DNA of 64,000 bases from Verrucomicrobiota bacterium. Lineage in GTDB: Bacteria; Verrucomicrobiota; Verrucomicrobiia; Opitutales; Opitutaceae. The DNA is taken from NCBI GenBank assembly GCA_023457035.1, contig JAEWNN010000066.1, positions 1 to 64,000 of the forward strand, written 5' to 3'. The translations under genes and the position numbers were made by a program. The stretch's first letter is position 1, and each line of letters starts with the position of its first letter. Shown here one piece after another: positions 50,978 to 61,756 of the stretch. The notes beneath the pieces were generated by a model, which was given only the letters and a program-made list of their open reading frames with translations, did not search any database and was not told where the DNA came from.

Positions 50978-50998
50978 TGCGCTCACGCGCATCGCTAC
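50978..50998 (-). repeat. REP-like hairpin with GTAG foot (CGA/GTGA type), second copy
   Basis: On the minus strand: GTAG (50998-50995), CGA, TGCGC, loop GTGA, GCGCA. Same architecture as 38,528-38,549 with a different stem. Confidence 0.7.
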
Positions 50999-51016
50999 GG
51001 GCAGGGCCGCGGCGGG

Positions 51017-51982
51017 CTACGCGGAGGTGCCGCAGCCGCAGAGCTTGTCGACGACGGCGATGATCTCCTCGCCGTGCGGTTTGCTCAGCTGGGCGTCGGC
51101 GCCGACGGAGACGCACTTGCGCGCCATCTCTTCGTTGATGAGCGAGGAGTAGACGACGACGGCGGGGATGTGGTCGCCGCCGGCGGTCTTGACGTTCTTG
51201 CAGAGGGTGAGCCCGTCCATCTTCGGCATCTCGATGTCGGTGATGATGAGGTCGACGAAGTCGCTGAGCTGGCGTTTCTGCTCGGTGGCCTGCTGGCGGA
51301 GGGCGGCGAGATGCTGGTCGGCATCGAGGCCGTTCTCGAAGACGGCGATGTTGGCGAAGCCGGCGCCGTGCAGGACATCGAGGGTGAACTTGCGGATCAT
51401 CTTCGAGTCCTCGGCATAGACGATCTTCACGTTCTCGCGGCTGCGGCGGGTGCGTTCGTCGGCGGGTGGCGGCGGGGCGGGGCGCTCCTCGTCGGGGGAG
51501 AAGTCGAGCATGAGGCGCTCGAGGTCGAGTACGAGGATGATGCGCTCGCCGATGCGGATGGAGCCGGTGGTGTAGCCGGCGCCCTCGGCGGAGAGGGCGC
51601 TGCTCATGGGCTCGAAATCGGACCAGGAGGTGCGGTGGATCTTGGAGACGCCGTCGATGAGGAACGCGGTGGTGCGTTTGTTGAACCGGGTGACCATGAT
51701 CAACTGCCGGTCCCGGTCGGCCGCGGCACCGGGAATGGCGAGGGCGGTGTGGAGATCGACGAGCAGGACGGGTTTGTCCTGCACGTGGATGACGCCCATG
51801 ACGCCGTGCGGGGCCTGCGCGAGTTGCGTGATGTGGCAGTTGCTCAGCGCGATGACACGCTGCACTTTCGAGACGTTCACCCCGTAGCTTTCCCCGGCGA
51901 GGAAGAACTCGATGAACTCGACTTCGTTGGTGCCGGATTCGAGGAGGATGCCCTGTTTGGTGGAGGCGGTGATGGCGTGCAT
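51017..51982 (-). CDS. cheV: Chemotaxis coupling protein CheV (CheW domain plus receiver)
   Basis: CheV links receptors to CheA and has a receiver domain. ATG at 51982 gives 321 residues. Residues 20-165 form a CheW-like domain ('FFLAGESYGVNVSKVQRVIAL', 'GVIHVQDKPVLLVDL', 'GERIILVLDLERLML'), followed by a Pro-rich linker and a receiver (186-315) with E191, D192, phosphoacceptor D249 in 'LIITDIEMP' and K301 in 'LSKPHG'. No other che gene is visible nearby, so it is isolated. Function in chemotaxis or another surface-signalling system is inferred. Confidence 0.9.
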   Translation of the reverse strand: MHAITASTKQGILLESGTNEVEFIEFFLAGESYGVNVSKVQRVIALSNCHITQLAQAPHGVMGVIHVQDKPVLLVDLHTALAIPGAAADRDRQLIMVTRFNKRTTAFLIDGVSKIHRTSWSDFEPMSSALSAEGAGYTTGSIRIGERIILVLDLERLMLDFSPDEERPAPPPPADERTRRSRENVKIVYAEDSKMIRKFTLDVLHGAGFANIAVFENGLDADQHLAALRQQATEQKRQLSDFVDLIITDIEMPKMDGLTLCKNVKTAGGDHIPAVVVYSSLINEEMARKCVSVGADAQLSKPHGEEIIAVVDKLCGCGTSA

Positions 51983-52144
51983 GAAAATGGGGTGGTCGTG
52001 GGTGGCGGTGCGGGCGGTCGGCCCAGCCGAGTGCGAGGCTTCAATCGGCTCCCCAGCCGGGCGCTTGACCGGAAAAGGCGAGGCGCCGGGGTGCGGCTGG
52101 ACCGCGGGGCTGCGATTTCGGGGGGGGCTCTGGGCGAACGAGAA

Positions 52145-52168
52145 CGGCCCGCCGGGAGGGGCGGGCCG
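52145..52168 (-). terminator. Terminator downstream of the cytochrome c gene
   Basis: 9-bp perfect stem CGGCCCGCC (52145-52153) with GGCGGGCCG (52160-52168), loop GGGAGG. On the minus strand the stem is followed by TTCTCGTT. It lies 30 bases after the stop of the gene ending at 52198. Confidence 0.75.
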
Positions 52169-52197
52169 CAGGGACAACCGGTGGCGGATGCGCCGGG

Positions 52198-52533
52198 CTA
52201 TTTCTTCAGCGTGCGCACAAACGCGACGAGCGCCGCCTTCTCTTCCGGGGCGAGCTTCCCGCCGTAGGGGTTCATCGTGAAACGACCGGTCGAGTCCTTC
52301 ACTCCGTCCTCGATCGCGGTGCGGGCGGCGGCGTCGGTGAACGCGGCTTGGACCTCGGCTTTGGTGAGGTCGCGGACCTTCAGCAACCTGCCGAGCCGGG
52401 TGGTGCCCGCGCCGTCGGCGCCGTGGCACTTGGCGCAGTGCTGCTCCCAGTTCTCCCGGGGCGTGGCGGCGCCGGCGTTGGTGGCGAGGCCAAGGGTGGC
52501 GGCGGCGAGCAGAAGCGCGGCGAGGAGTTTCAT
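52198..52533 (-). CDS. Small c-type cytochrome, exported
   Basis: 111 residues: signal peptide (MKLLAALLLAAATLGLATNAGA) and a class I cytochrome c domain with heme motif CAKCH (C33, C36, H37) and probable axial Met at M87 in 'FTMNPYGGKL'. 'LAPEEKAALVAFVRTLKK' is the C-terminal helix packing on the heme. It probably shuttles electrons in the periplasm. It is a single gene between cheV and speA. Confidence 0.92.
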   Translation of the reverse strand: MKLLAALLLAAATLGLATNAGAATPRENWEQHCAKCHGADGAGTTRLGRLLKVRDLTKAEVQAAFTDAAARTAIEDGVKDSTGRFTMNPYGGKLAPEEKAALVAFVRTLKK

Positions 52534-52602
52534 GAGACGGGTGGGCGTGGGTGCGGGTGCGCGCGAGCCGGTGGTTGGGGGCGCGGACCGCGGTCGGGCG
52601 GT

Positions 52603-54567
<1,965 letters not shown>

Positions 54568-54715
54568 AGGGTGGAGCGGAAAGGGCGGGAAGGGCGGAAG
54601 CGGGTGGCGGCGGGAGGTGCGCCCGGCGGCGGAGGCGGCAAGCTCTGGGCTTGCGTTTGCAGAGGGGGCCGGGATGAATCGCGCCCTTCATTTCCCAGAA
54701 CTCCACACCTTCGCA

Positions 54716-55078
54716 ATGCACAAAATGCTCCTTTCCCTCGATCTGCCCACCTTCCTCGCCCAAGCCAGCGCACCCGCTGGGGCCCCGGGACTTGGCGACA
54801 TGCTGAAGGGAATGTGGCCCTTCCTGCTGCTCATGGCCGCGATGTGGTTCCTCATGATCGCCCCGCAGCGCAAGAAGCAAAAGGAGCACGCGAAGATGCT
54901 CGCGGCGTTGAAGAGCGGCGACGAGGTCCTCACCTCCGGCGGCATCTACGGCACGGTCGTGACCGTGCGCGAGGATCGCCTTGTGGTCCGCATCGGCGAC
55001 AGCACGAAGGTCGAGCTCGCCAAGGGCTTCGTGCAGGGCGTCGAGAAGAAGAGCGACACCGACAAGAAGTCGGACTGA
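54716..55078 (+). CDS. yajC: Preprotein translocase subunit YajC
   Basis: YajC is the small accessory of SecDF. ATG 54716 gives 120 residues (ATG 54725 is close and also possible) with one membrane segment (about 33-49, 'MWPFLLLMAAMWFLMIAPQRKKQKEHAKML' in pieces) and a KOW-like domain 'LKSGDEVLTSGGIYGTVVTVREDRLVVRIGDSTKVELAKGFV' (in pieces). A further in-frame ATG at 54674 exists. It lies 82 bases upstream of secDF, the normal arrangement. Confidence 0.95.
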   Translation: MHKMLLSLDLPTFLAQASAPAGAPGLGDMLKGMWPFLLLMAAMWFLMIAPQRKKQKEHAKMLAALKSGDEVLTSGGIYGTVVTVREDRLVVRIGDSTKVELAKGFVQGVEKKSDTDKKSD

Positions 55079-55160
55079 GCTGGCCCCGCGTCCTTTCCGG
55101 CAAACCCCTCGCCGCGCCGCCACCCTCGGCGTGTCGCACCCCTTTTAACACAGACCGACC

Positions 55161-57710
55161 ATGTACCAACGCATCCTCTGGAAATTCGCCGTCACGGCGT
55201 TGATCCTGCTCTGGGCGACCTTCAATCTGGTCCCCTTCACCGAGACCGAGTTCAAGGATTACCTCAAACAGGAGTCCACCGCCCAGCGCGCCGAGCTGCT
55301 CAAGCTGCTCGACCGCGCCGGCGAGCGCGTCGCGACCAAGCAGGCCCCCAGCGTCTTCGTCGCCCTCAAGCAGCTCGGCCGCGAGGAGCGTATCGACATG
55401 GCGAAGTTCTTCCCCGAGGTCCGGCTCGAGTCCTCGCTCAAGAACATCGAGAAGCGCAACGACATCCTCTTCGACTACCTGCTCAAGCAGTCCAAGCCCC
55501 GCCTCCAGCTCGGTCTCGACCTCAAGGGCGGCGTCGCCTTCACCCTCGAGGCCTCCTCGCTCGCCGCGCCCGACCAGCACCAGGAGATGCGCCAGCTCCA
55601 GCTCGACAAGGCCGTCGAGATCATCGGCACCCGCGTTAACGGCCTCGGCGTCGCCGAGCCGATCATCCGCCCGGTCGGGGCCAACCGCATCGAGGTCCAG
55701 CTCCCCGGCGTCTCCACCAAGGACAACCCCGAGGTCGTCAATGTCCTCAAGAAGCCGGCCCGCCTCGATTTCCGCCTCGTGCATCCGCAGTTCGCGCACA
55801 TGCCCGAGCCGCTCCCGCCCTCGGCCCTCCCGCCCGGCTACGTCAACATGAGCATGGACTCGGACGACGCCAGCGGCCGCCCCGTCACCGTCTATTGCGC
55901 CGTCAAGCGCATCCCCGAGATGACCGGCGAGACCGTGACCGACTCCCGTCCCACGATGGACATGTACGGCGGCTACGAGATCCTCCTGCGCTTCAACGAC
56001 GCCGGCGCGAAGAAGTTCGCCGAGGTCACCGGCGCCAACGTCGGCCGCCAGCTCGGCATCGTGCTCGACGGCAAGCTCTACTCTGCTCCGCGCATCAACG
56101 ACCGTATCGGCGGCGGCAACGCCCAGATCACCGGCAAGTTCACCCAGCGCGAGGCCATCGAGCTCTCCAACGTCCTCAACAACCCGCTCGATGTGGACCT
56201 GCAGATCGTCGAGCAGTACGAGGTCGGCCAGTCCCTCGGCAACGATGCGATCATGAGCGCCAAGACCGCGTTCATCATCAGCACCGCGCTCACGATCGGC
56301 TTCATCCTCTTCTTCTACACCTTCGGCGGCCTCATCGCCGCCGTCGGCATGGGCTGCAACGTCTTCGTCATCCTCGGTGTCATGGCGATGCCCGGACTCG
56401 AGGCCACGCTGACCATGCCCGGCATCGCCGGTATCGTGCTGACGTTGGCCATGTCGGTCGACGCCAACATCCTCATCTTCGAGCGCATGCGCGAGGAGCT
56501 CGCCGCGGGCAAGGCGCTCCCGGCCGCCCTCGAGGCCGGCTTCGAGAAGGCGTGGTCCGCGATTCTCGACTCCAACGTCACCACCTTGCTGGTCGGCGTC
56601 ATCATGTGGTCGATGGGTTCGGGCCCGGTGAAGGGCTTCGGCGTCACCCTCACCATCGGTATCTTCACCACGATGTTCGCCGCGATGATCGTGAGCAAAC
56701 TGCTGCTCCAGGTGCTCATCCTCCCCGGCTACATGAAGCGCCTGCCCATGTTCTCGGTGTTGCAGAACACCAAGTTCGACTTCCTCAAGTACGGTCGCGC
56801 GGCCTTCATCGGCTCGTGGTTGATCGTCGCCCTCGGCGTCGCGGTGGTAGCCTTCAAGGGCAAGGCCATCTTCGGCGTCGACTTCGTCGGTGGCGACCAG
56901 ATGACGATCACCTACGCACAGGAAAAGGATGTCGGCGCGTTGCGCGAGGCCGCCCTGACGGGCTCCGGCGTGCGCGAGGCCACCTTCGCCTACCAGACCC
57001 AGCTCGGCGGCTCCGCCACCAAGGTGCTGAAATGCACCACCGAGTTCGGCAAGGCTCCCGCGGTCCTCGCCGCCCTCCAGACCGCGTTCCCCGAGGCGCA
57101 GTTCGTCGATGCCGGCGTGAGCAGCATCGGCCCCTCCGTCGGCTCCGAGATTCTCCGCAGCGCCGTCATCTCCGTGGGCCTCGCGCTCGTCGGCATCCTG
57201 CTCTACGTCGCCTTCCGCTTCGAGTTCGGCTACGGCATGGGCGCGGTGGTCTCCACCATGCACGACCTGCTCATGACCATCGGCCTGTTCGTGCTCTTCG
57301 ACCGGCAGTTCAACGCCTCCATGGTCGCGGCGATCCTGCTCATCATCGGCTACTCGATCAACGACACCATCGTCGTGTTCGACCGTATCCGCGAGGAACT
57401 GGCGGGCAACCCCGAGGGCACGCTGCGCGAGATGCTCAACCGCGCGCTCAACCTCACGCTCTCGCGCACGATCATCACCGGCGGCACCACGCTGCTCACG
57501 GCCATCACGCTCATCGTCGTCACCACCGGTGACGTCAACGACATCGCCTTCACCCTCCTCATCGGTGTGCTCACCGGTACCTTCTCCTCGCTGTTCATCG
57601 CCTGCCCGGTCTTCTACTGGTGGCACAAGGGCGATCGCCGGCATGTCGAGGCGCACCGCGACATCGCGCCGAAGTACGAGTGGGAAGGCGCGAGCAAGGC
57701 CTCCGAGTGA
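55161..57710 (+). CDS. secDF: Protein translocase subunits SecD and SecF, fused
   Basis: SecDF uses the proton-motive force to complete protein export. The 849-residue product is a natural fusion. The SecD half (1 to about 535) has an N-terminal membrane helix, 'RLQLGLDLKGG' at 114-124, the periplasmic P1 domain ending near 'LNNPLDVDLQI', and 'LTLAMSVDANILIFERMREEL'. The SecF half (from about 536) has 'FGVDFVGGDQM' at 571 and 'LIIGYSINDTIVVFDRIREEL' with the conserved Asp residues. Fused SecDF occurs in several phyla. It follows yajC. Confidence 0.97.
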   Translation: MYQRILWKFAVTALILLWATFNLVPFTETEFKDYLKQESTAQRAELLKLLDRAGERVATKQAPSVFVALKQLGREERIDMAKFFPEVRLESSLKNIEKRNDILFDYLLKQSKPRLQLGLDLKGGVAFTLEASSLAAPDQHQEMRQLQLDKAVEIIGTRVNGLGVAEPIIRPVGANRIEVQLPGVSTKDNPEVVNVLKKPARLDFRLVHPQFAHMPEPLPPSALPPGYVNMSMDSDDASGRPVTVYCAVKRIPEMTGETVTDSRPTMDMYGGYEILLRFNDAGAKKFAEVTGANVGRQLGIVLDGKLYSAPRINDRIGGGNAQITGKFTQREAIELSNVLNNPLDVDLQIVEQYEVGQSLGNDAIMSAKTAFIISTALTIGFILFFYTFGGLIAAVGMGCNVFVILGVMAMPGLEATLTMPGIAGIVLTLAMSVDANILIFERMREELAAGKALPAALEAGFEKAWSAILDSNVTTLLVGVIMWSMGSGPVKGFGVTLTIGIFTTMFAAMIVSKLLLQVLILPGYMKRLPMFSVLQNTKFDFLKYGRAAFIGSWLIVALGVAVVAFKGKAIFGVDFVGGDQMTITYAQEKDVGALREAALTGSGVREATFAYQTQLGGSATKVLKCTTEFGKAPAVLAALQTAFPEAQFVDAGVSSIGPSVGSEILRSAVISVGLALVGILLYVAFRFEFGYGMGAVVSTMHDLLMTIGLFVLFDRQFNASMVAAILLIIGYSINDTIVVFDRIREELAGNPEGTLREMLNRALNLTLSRTIITGGTTLLTAITLIVVTTGDVNDIAFTLLIGVLTGTFSSLFIACPVFYWWHKGDRRHVEAHRDIAPKYEWEGASKASE

Positions 57711-57759
57711 GCTGCTGCGCGCGCTTGCCCTCCGGGGCCGGCGCGCGCCGTCGCCTGCC

Positions 57760-59493
57760 ATGCCTGCCACGGTGAAACACCGTTGGAACTATCAGCCCGT
57801 GGACGCGGAAGCGGTCACGCGGCTCGTCACCGCGCTCCAGACCAGCCCCGTGCTGGCGGAGCTGCTCGTGCGCGCCGGCTGGGCCGACCCCGACGAGGCC
57901 CGCCGCTTCCTCTCGCCGCGTCTGGCCGAGCTCGACGATCCGTTCAAGATCGCCGGGATCGACCGCGCCGTCGCGCGTCTCCAGAAAGCGATCGCCGGCC
58001 GCGAGTCGCTCGTGATCCTCGGCGACTACGATGTCGATGGCGTGAGCAGCACCGCCTTCCTGGTGAGCATCCTGCGGCGCTTCGGCCTCGCGCCGCGCTT
58101 CATCGTCCCGCTCCGGCTGGAGGAGGGCTACGGCCTGAGCCGCAACGCCATCGACCGCGCGCTCGACGCCGGCGTGCCGCAGCTCTTCCTCGCGCTGGAT
58201 TGCGGCACCAACTCCTGCGCCGAGGTCGCGTATCTGCGTTCCCGGGGCGTCGACGTCGTCATCGTCGACCACCACCGCTCGAAGGAGGCCGTACCGGAGG
58301 AGGCGATCCTCGTCAACCCGCACGTCCACGCCGAGTCGGCCTCGCCGGCCTGGCAGAACCTCTGCACCGTCGGCCTCGTCTTCAAACTCGTGCACGCGCT
58401 GCTCAAGGCGATGCGCGAGGCGAACCACCCCGAGGCGCATGCGATCCGGCTGCGCGACTACCTCGACCTCGTCGCGATGGGCACCGTCGCCGACCTCGTC
58501 CCGCTGCTCGGCGAGAACCGCATCCTGGCCAAGCACGGACTCTCCATCCTCGAGCAGACCACCCGCCCGGGCCTGCTCGCGCTCATGGATGTCAGCGGCA
58601 TCGACCGCACCAACGGACTCCAGCCGGTCGACATCTCCTTCCGCCTCGGCCCGCGCATCAACGCCAGCGGCCGCCTCGCCGACGCTGCGCTCTCCGTCGA
58701 GCTCATCCTCAGCCAGGACCGCGCCTTCTGCCAGGACGCCGCCCGCCAGCTCGACGGCTTCAACCGCGAGCGCCAGGACATCGAGCGCCGCATCACCGAG
58801 GACGCCGAGCGCCAGGTCGAGGAGCTCTACGCGGCCGACCACGGCATCGTGCTCTACGACGACAACTGGCACCCCGGCGTGGTCGGCATCGTCGCCAGCC
58901 GCGTGTCGCGGAAGTTCAACCGCCCCTGCATCGTGCTCGGCCGCGAAGGCGAGCTGGCGAAGGGCTCCGGCCGCAGCGTCTTTGGCGTTAACCTCGTCGA
59001 GGCCCTCGGCGACAGCAACGGGCTGCTCAGCAACTGGGGCGGCCACCCGATGGCCGTCGGCATCGCGCTCGATCGCGCCAACGTCGCCGAATTTCGAGGA
59101 CGTTTCAACGCCGCGGTCGCGCAGCGGCTCGCCGGCTGCGAACTCGACCGCACCGTCGACATCTCGGCCTGGGTCGATTTGGAGACGGTCGACGAGCACC
59201 TGATGGGCGAGCTGGCGCTGCTGCATCCGTTCGGCCAGGGCAACGCGAAGCCGGTGTTCGCGGTCGCCGGCGCGGTGTTCGCCAAGCGCCCCGAGGTCTT
59301 CAAGGACCAGCATTTCCGCTTCCAGCTCGACGACGCCAACGGCCGCCGGCTCTTCGGCGTGGCCTGGAAGATGGCCGACCGCCTCCCGCCGGCCGGCAAA
59401 CCGGTCGACCTCGTCTTCGAGGCGGCGTGGAACCATTTCAACGGCCGCAAGCTCCTTCAGCTCGAGCTGCTGGACTGGCGCTTGGCGAAGTAG
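57760..59493 (+). CDS. recJ: Single-stranded-DNA-specific exonuclease RecJ
   Basis: RecJ is a 5'-3' exonuclease in recombination and mismatch repair. ATG 57760 gives 577 residues with the DHH superfamily motifs: 'GDYDVDG' at 88-94, 'VDHHRSKEA' with DHH at 170-172, and 'GGHPMAVG' (DHHA1) at 427-434. A C-terminal OB-fold domain ends 'FNGRKLLQLELLDWRLAK'. Length is typical (about 570). It overlaps nothing; the start lies 49 bases after secDF. Confidence 0.97.
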   Translation: MPATVKHRWNYQPVDAEAVTRLVTALQTSPVLAELLVRAGWADPDEARRFLSPRLAELDDPFKIAGIDRAVARLQKAIAGRESLVILGDYDVDGVSSTAFLVSILRRFGLAPRFIVPLRLEEGYGLSRNAIDRALDAGVPQLFLALDCGTNSCAEVAYLRSRGVDVVIVDHHRSKEAVPEEAILVNPHVHAESASPAWQNLCTVGLVFKLVHALLKAMREANHPEAHAIRLRDYLDLVAMGTVADLVPLLGENRILAKHGLSILEQTTRPGLLALMDVSGIDRTNGLQPVDISFRLGPRINASGRLADAALSVELILSQDRAFCQDAARQLDGFNRERQDIERRITEDAERQVEELYAADHGIVLYDDNWHPGVVGIVASRVSRKFNRPCIVLGREGELAKGSGRSVFGVNLVEALGDSNGLLSNWGGHPMAVGIALDRANVAEFRGRFNAAVAQRLAGCELDRTVDISAWVDLETVDEHLMGELALLHPFGQGNAKPVFAVAGAVFAKRPEVFKDQHFRFQLDDANGRRLFGVAWKMADRLPPAGKPVDLVFEAAWNHFNGRKLLQLELLDWRLAK

Positions 59494-59822
59494 ACTTGCG
59501 GGGAGTCCGCTGCGGTTGCAGTCGGCGTGCTGCGCTCCGGTCTGTTGCGCAAGCGTCTCTGCCTGCACGCCCTCGGCTCCTCGGCCGTTCCCCGCGCCCC
59601 AGCACGAAGCCCCGCGGCATGTTCGATCGTTGGGCCTGTCCTCCCGAGGACGCAGAATCCTGTCCGACCGCGACAGGGTTTTGCGTCTTTTTGTGTTCGC
59701 CCCCTGCGCTGCCTCGGGCAGCGGCGAACGCCTTCCGGCTGTGGCGGGCGGCGACCGCTCGCGCCATCCCTGCGCGCCGGAATCCGATTGCCGCGCGCGG
59801 CGCCTTCGCCCCTGTTCGCGGT
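59494..59822. other. Intergenic region between recJ and vanZ
   Basis: 329 bases. It contains the terminator at 59,649-59,692; I see no gene in the rest and no clear promoter before vanZ. Confidence 0.6.
59649..59692 (+). terminator. Intrinsic terminator downstream of recJ
   Basis: 16-bp stem with two G-U pairs: GACGCAGAATCCTGTC (59649-59664) with GACAGGGTTTTGCGTC (59672-59687), 7-base loop, followed directly by TTTTTG. It is the most canonical terminator on the plus strand of this window. Confidence 0.9.
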
Positions 59823-60296
59823 GTGACCGCACCGTCGCCACAATCGTCGAACCGTCTCCGCTGGCTCTGGGCTTCCGCCCTGGCGGCGACGATCGTCTTC
59901 GCCTCGGGCAACAACCCGCAGGCGCCGGTGCCGACCTTCATCGGCTTCGACAAGGTCGCGCATCTCGGCGTGTTCGGCTTGTTGGCGACGCTGGTGCTGC
60001 GCACCCATGGCGTGTGGCGGTGCCCCGGGTGGCGCGCCGTGATCGCGATCGGAGCAGTCTCGCTCTTCGGCCTCACCGACGAGTGGCACCAGAGCTTCAC
60101 TCCCGGCCGCTCGGTGGAGTTCGCCGACTGGATCGCCGACACCACCGGCGCCGCGCTGGCCGTGGCGCTCTATCTGCGCTGGCCGTGGTATCGCCGGTTG
60201 CTGGAGACGACGCTGCGGCTCCGGCGGCGGCAACGCACCGCGCAGGATTGTGCCGAAGCCACCGAAGGTCGCGCGGACCTGCTGGCGACCCGGTAG
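59823..60296 (+). CDS. VanZ-like membrane protein
   Basis: GTG 59823 gives 157 residues with about four membrane helices ('WLWASALAATIVFASG', 'KVAHLGVFGLLATLVL', 'AVIAIGAVSLFGLTDEWHQS', 'TGAALAVALYLRW'). The segment 'LTDEWHQSFTPGRSVEFADWIADTTGA' (in pieces) is the VanZ-family signature. The family includes the teicoplanin-resistance VanZ and the C-terminal domain of phosphotransbutyrylase-like genes; function is not established. Its short cytoplasmic tail is basic. Confidence 0.85.
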   Translation: MTAPSPQSSNRLRWLWASALAATIVFASGNNPQAPVPTFIGFDKVAHLGVFGLLATLVLRTHGVWRCPGWRAVIAIGAVSLFGLTDEWHQSFTPGRSVEFADWIADTTGAALAVALYLRWPWYRRLLETTLRLRRRQRTAQDCAEATEGRADLLATR

Positions 60297-60311
60297 TTGC
60301 CTCGGCGGCAA

Positions 60312-60398
60312 GTAGGGCCGGTCTCCGACCGGCCCCGGAAGCCGTGAGCCGGGATGCCTGCGGGTGTCCGCCGGGTCCAGTCGGAGACATGGACCTAC
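60312..60398. repeat. REPIN-like element, copy 1 of a tandem pair
   Basis: 87 bases. The left unit has GTAG then GGCCGGTC-TCC-GACCGGCC (60316-60334); the right unit, inverted, ends CTAC and has GGTCCAGTCGGAGAC. A near-identical 87-base copy follows 105 bases later. Located between vanZ and the M42 peptidase gene. Confidence 0.85.
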
Positions 60399-60416
60399 GG
60401 GGCGGTTCGCCGGCGA

Positions 60417-60503
60417 GTAGGGCCGGTCTGCGACCGGCCACAGAAGCCGTGAGCTGGCCTGCCGGCGCGAGCCCGTTGGGTCCAGTCGGAGACGTGGACC
60501 TAC
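60417..60503. repeat. REPIN-like element, copy 2 of a tandem pair
   Basis: 87 bases with the same plan and the same unit order as 60312-60398; the left loop is TGC instead of TCC. The outer 25 bases on each side are most conserved, the middle most divergent. Ends 36 bases before the stop of the M42 peptidase gene. Confidence 0.85.
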
Positions 60504-60539
60504 GAGGCGGACGGGCGGCGGGCGCACCGCCGCGCGCTG

Positions 60540-61613
60540 TCACCACTCGCCGGTGTCGCCCTTCTCCAGCGAGAGGGCGAATGCGACGAGCAGCTTCACG
60601 CAGTTCTCCACGTCCTCGAGGTCGACGACCTCGCTGGGCGTGTGCATGTAGCGCAGCGGGATCGAGACGAGCCCGGTGGCCACGCCGCCGCGGCCCATCT
60701 GGATGGCGCGGGCGTCGGTGCCGGTCGGCCGCGGGTCGGCCTCGAACTGGTGCGGGATCTTCGCGGCCTTGGCGGCGGCGAGCAGCTTCTTGTAGACGAG
60801 CGGATTGATGTTCGCACCGCGGCACAGGATCGGGCCGCCGCCGAGCTTGGTCTCGCCGAACTTGCGGTTGTCGCAGTCGGGGTGGTCGGTGGCGTGGCCG
60901 ACGTCGACGGCCACGGCGAGCTGCGGATCGACGGAGTAGGCGGCCACGGTGGCGCCACGCGTGCCGATCTCCTCCTGGGCGGTGGCGACGGCGACGACGC
61001 GGGCGGCGAGCTTCTTCTTCTGCGGGGCGAGGCGGCGCAGCGTCTCGCCGATGATGTACGCGCCGACCTTGTCGTCGAACGCGCGGGCCGTGCCCACGGT
61101 GCCGTGGAGCAGCTCGAACTCGTGGTCGTAGGTGGCGGGGTCGCCGATGGCGACCCGGGCGAGCGCCTCCTCCTTCGAGCGGGCGCCGATGTCGATCCAG
61201 ATCTCGTGCCGCTCGGGGACCTTCTTGCGGTCCTCCTCCGTCATGAGATGGATCGCGCGCTTGCCGGTCACGCCCTTCACGGGGCCGTCGGCGGTGTGGA
61301 TGATCACACGGCGGCCGGAGATGACGGTGCGGTCGTGGCCGCCGATGGTGTCGAAGTAGATGAAGCCGTCCTTGTTGATGTAGGTGACGAGCAGGCCGAG
61401 CTCGTCGATGTGACCGGCGAGCATGAGCACGGGCGAGCCGGCGGGGTTGAGGGTCGCGATGCGGTTGCCCACGCGGTCCTTGGCGTAGGTGTCGGCGGCG
61501 GGCTGCACATGGCGGTCGAAGACGGCCTGGGCCTCGGCCTCGTAGCCGGAGGGCGAATGCGCGGCGAGCAGCTCGGTGAGGAAGGCGGGCGGGACAAATT
61601 CCTTTTTCGGCAT
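60540..61613 (-). CDS. M42 family metallopeptidase (aminopeptidase)
   Basis: M42 enzymes are di-metal, tetrahedral (TET) aminopeptidases. ATG at 61613 gives 357 residues beginning MPKKEFVPPAFLTELLAAHSPSGYE. Metal and catalytic sites are visible: 'LAGHIDELGLLV' (H68), 'RAFDDKVGAY', 'AQEEIGTRGA' (catalytic Glu), 'VDVGHATDHPD' and 'RYMHTPSEVVD' (C-terminal His). Length is typical. Substrate preference cannot be read from sequence. It is divergent from serS. Confidence 0.95.
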   Translation of the reverse strand: MPKKEFVPPAFLTELLAAHSPSGYEAEAQAVFDRHVQPAADTYAKDRVGNRIATLNPAGSPVLMLAGHIDELGLLVTYINKDGFIYFDTIGGHDRTVISGRRVIIHTADGPVKGVTGKRAIHLMTEEDRKKVPERHEIWIDIGARSKEEALARVAIGDPATYDHEFELLHGTVGTARAFDDKVGAYIIGETLRRLAPQKKKLAARVVAVATAQEEIGTRGATVAAYSVDPQLAVAVDVGHATDHPDCDNRKFGETKLGGGPILCRGANINPLVYKKLLAAAKAAKIPHQFEADPRPTGTDARAIQMGRGGVATGLVSIPLRYMHTPSEVVDLEDVENCVKLLVAFALSLEKGDTGEW

Positions 61614-61756
61614 GGTCCGAGCAAAGCGGGCGCCCCGCGCCGTTTCAACGGGCAAACCGATCGGCCGCTGCGGCGTCCCGCCCGCCGGGCCGCGCCAAGA
61701 ATGCCCTTGTCGCGCGAGTCGCGGCGTCGCGATACTGCGCCTTCAACTTTTCCGCC

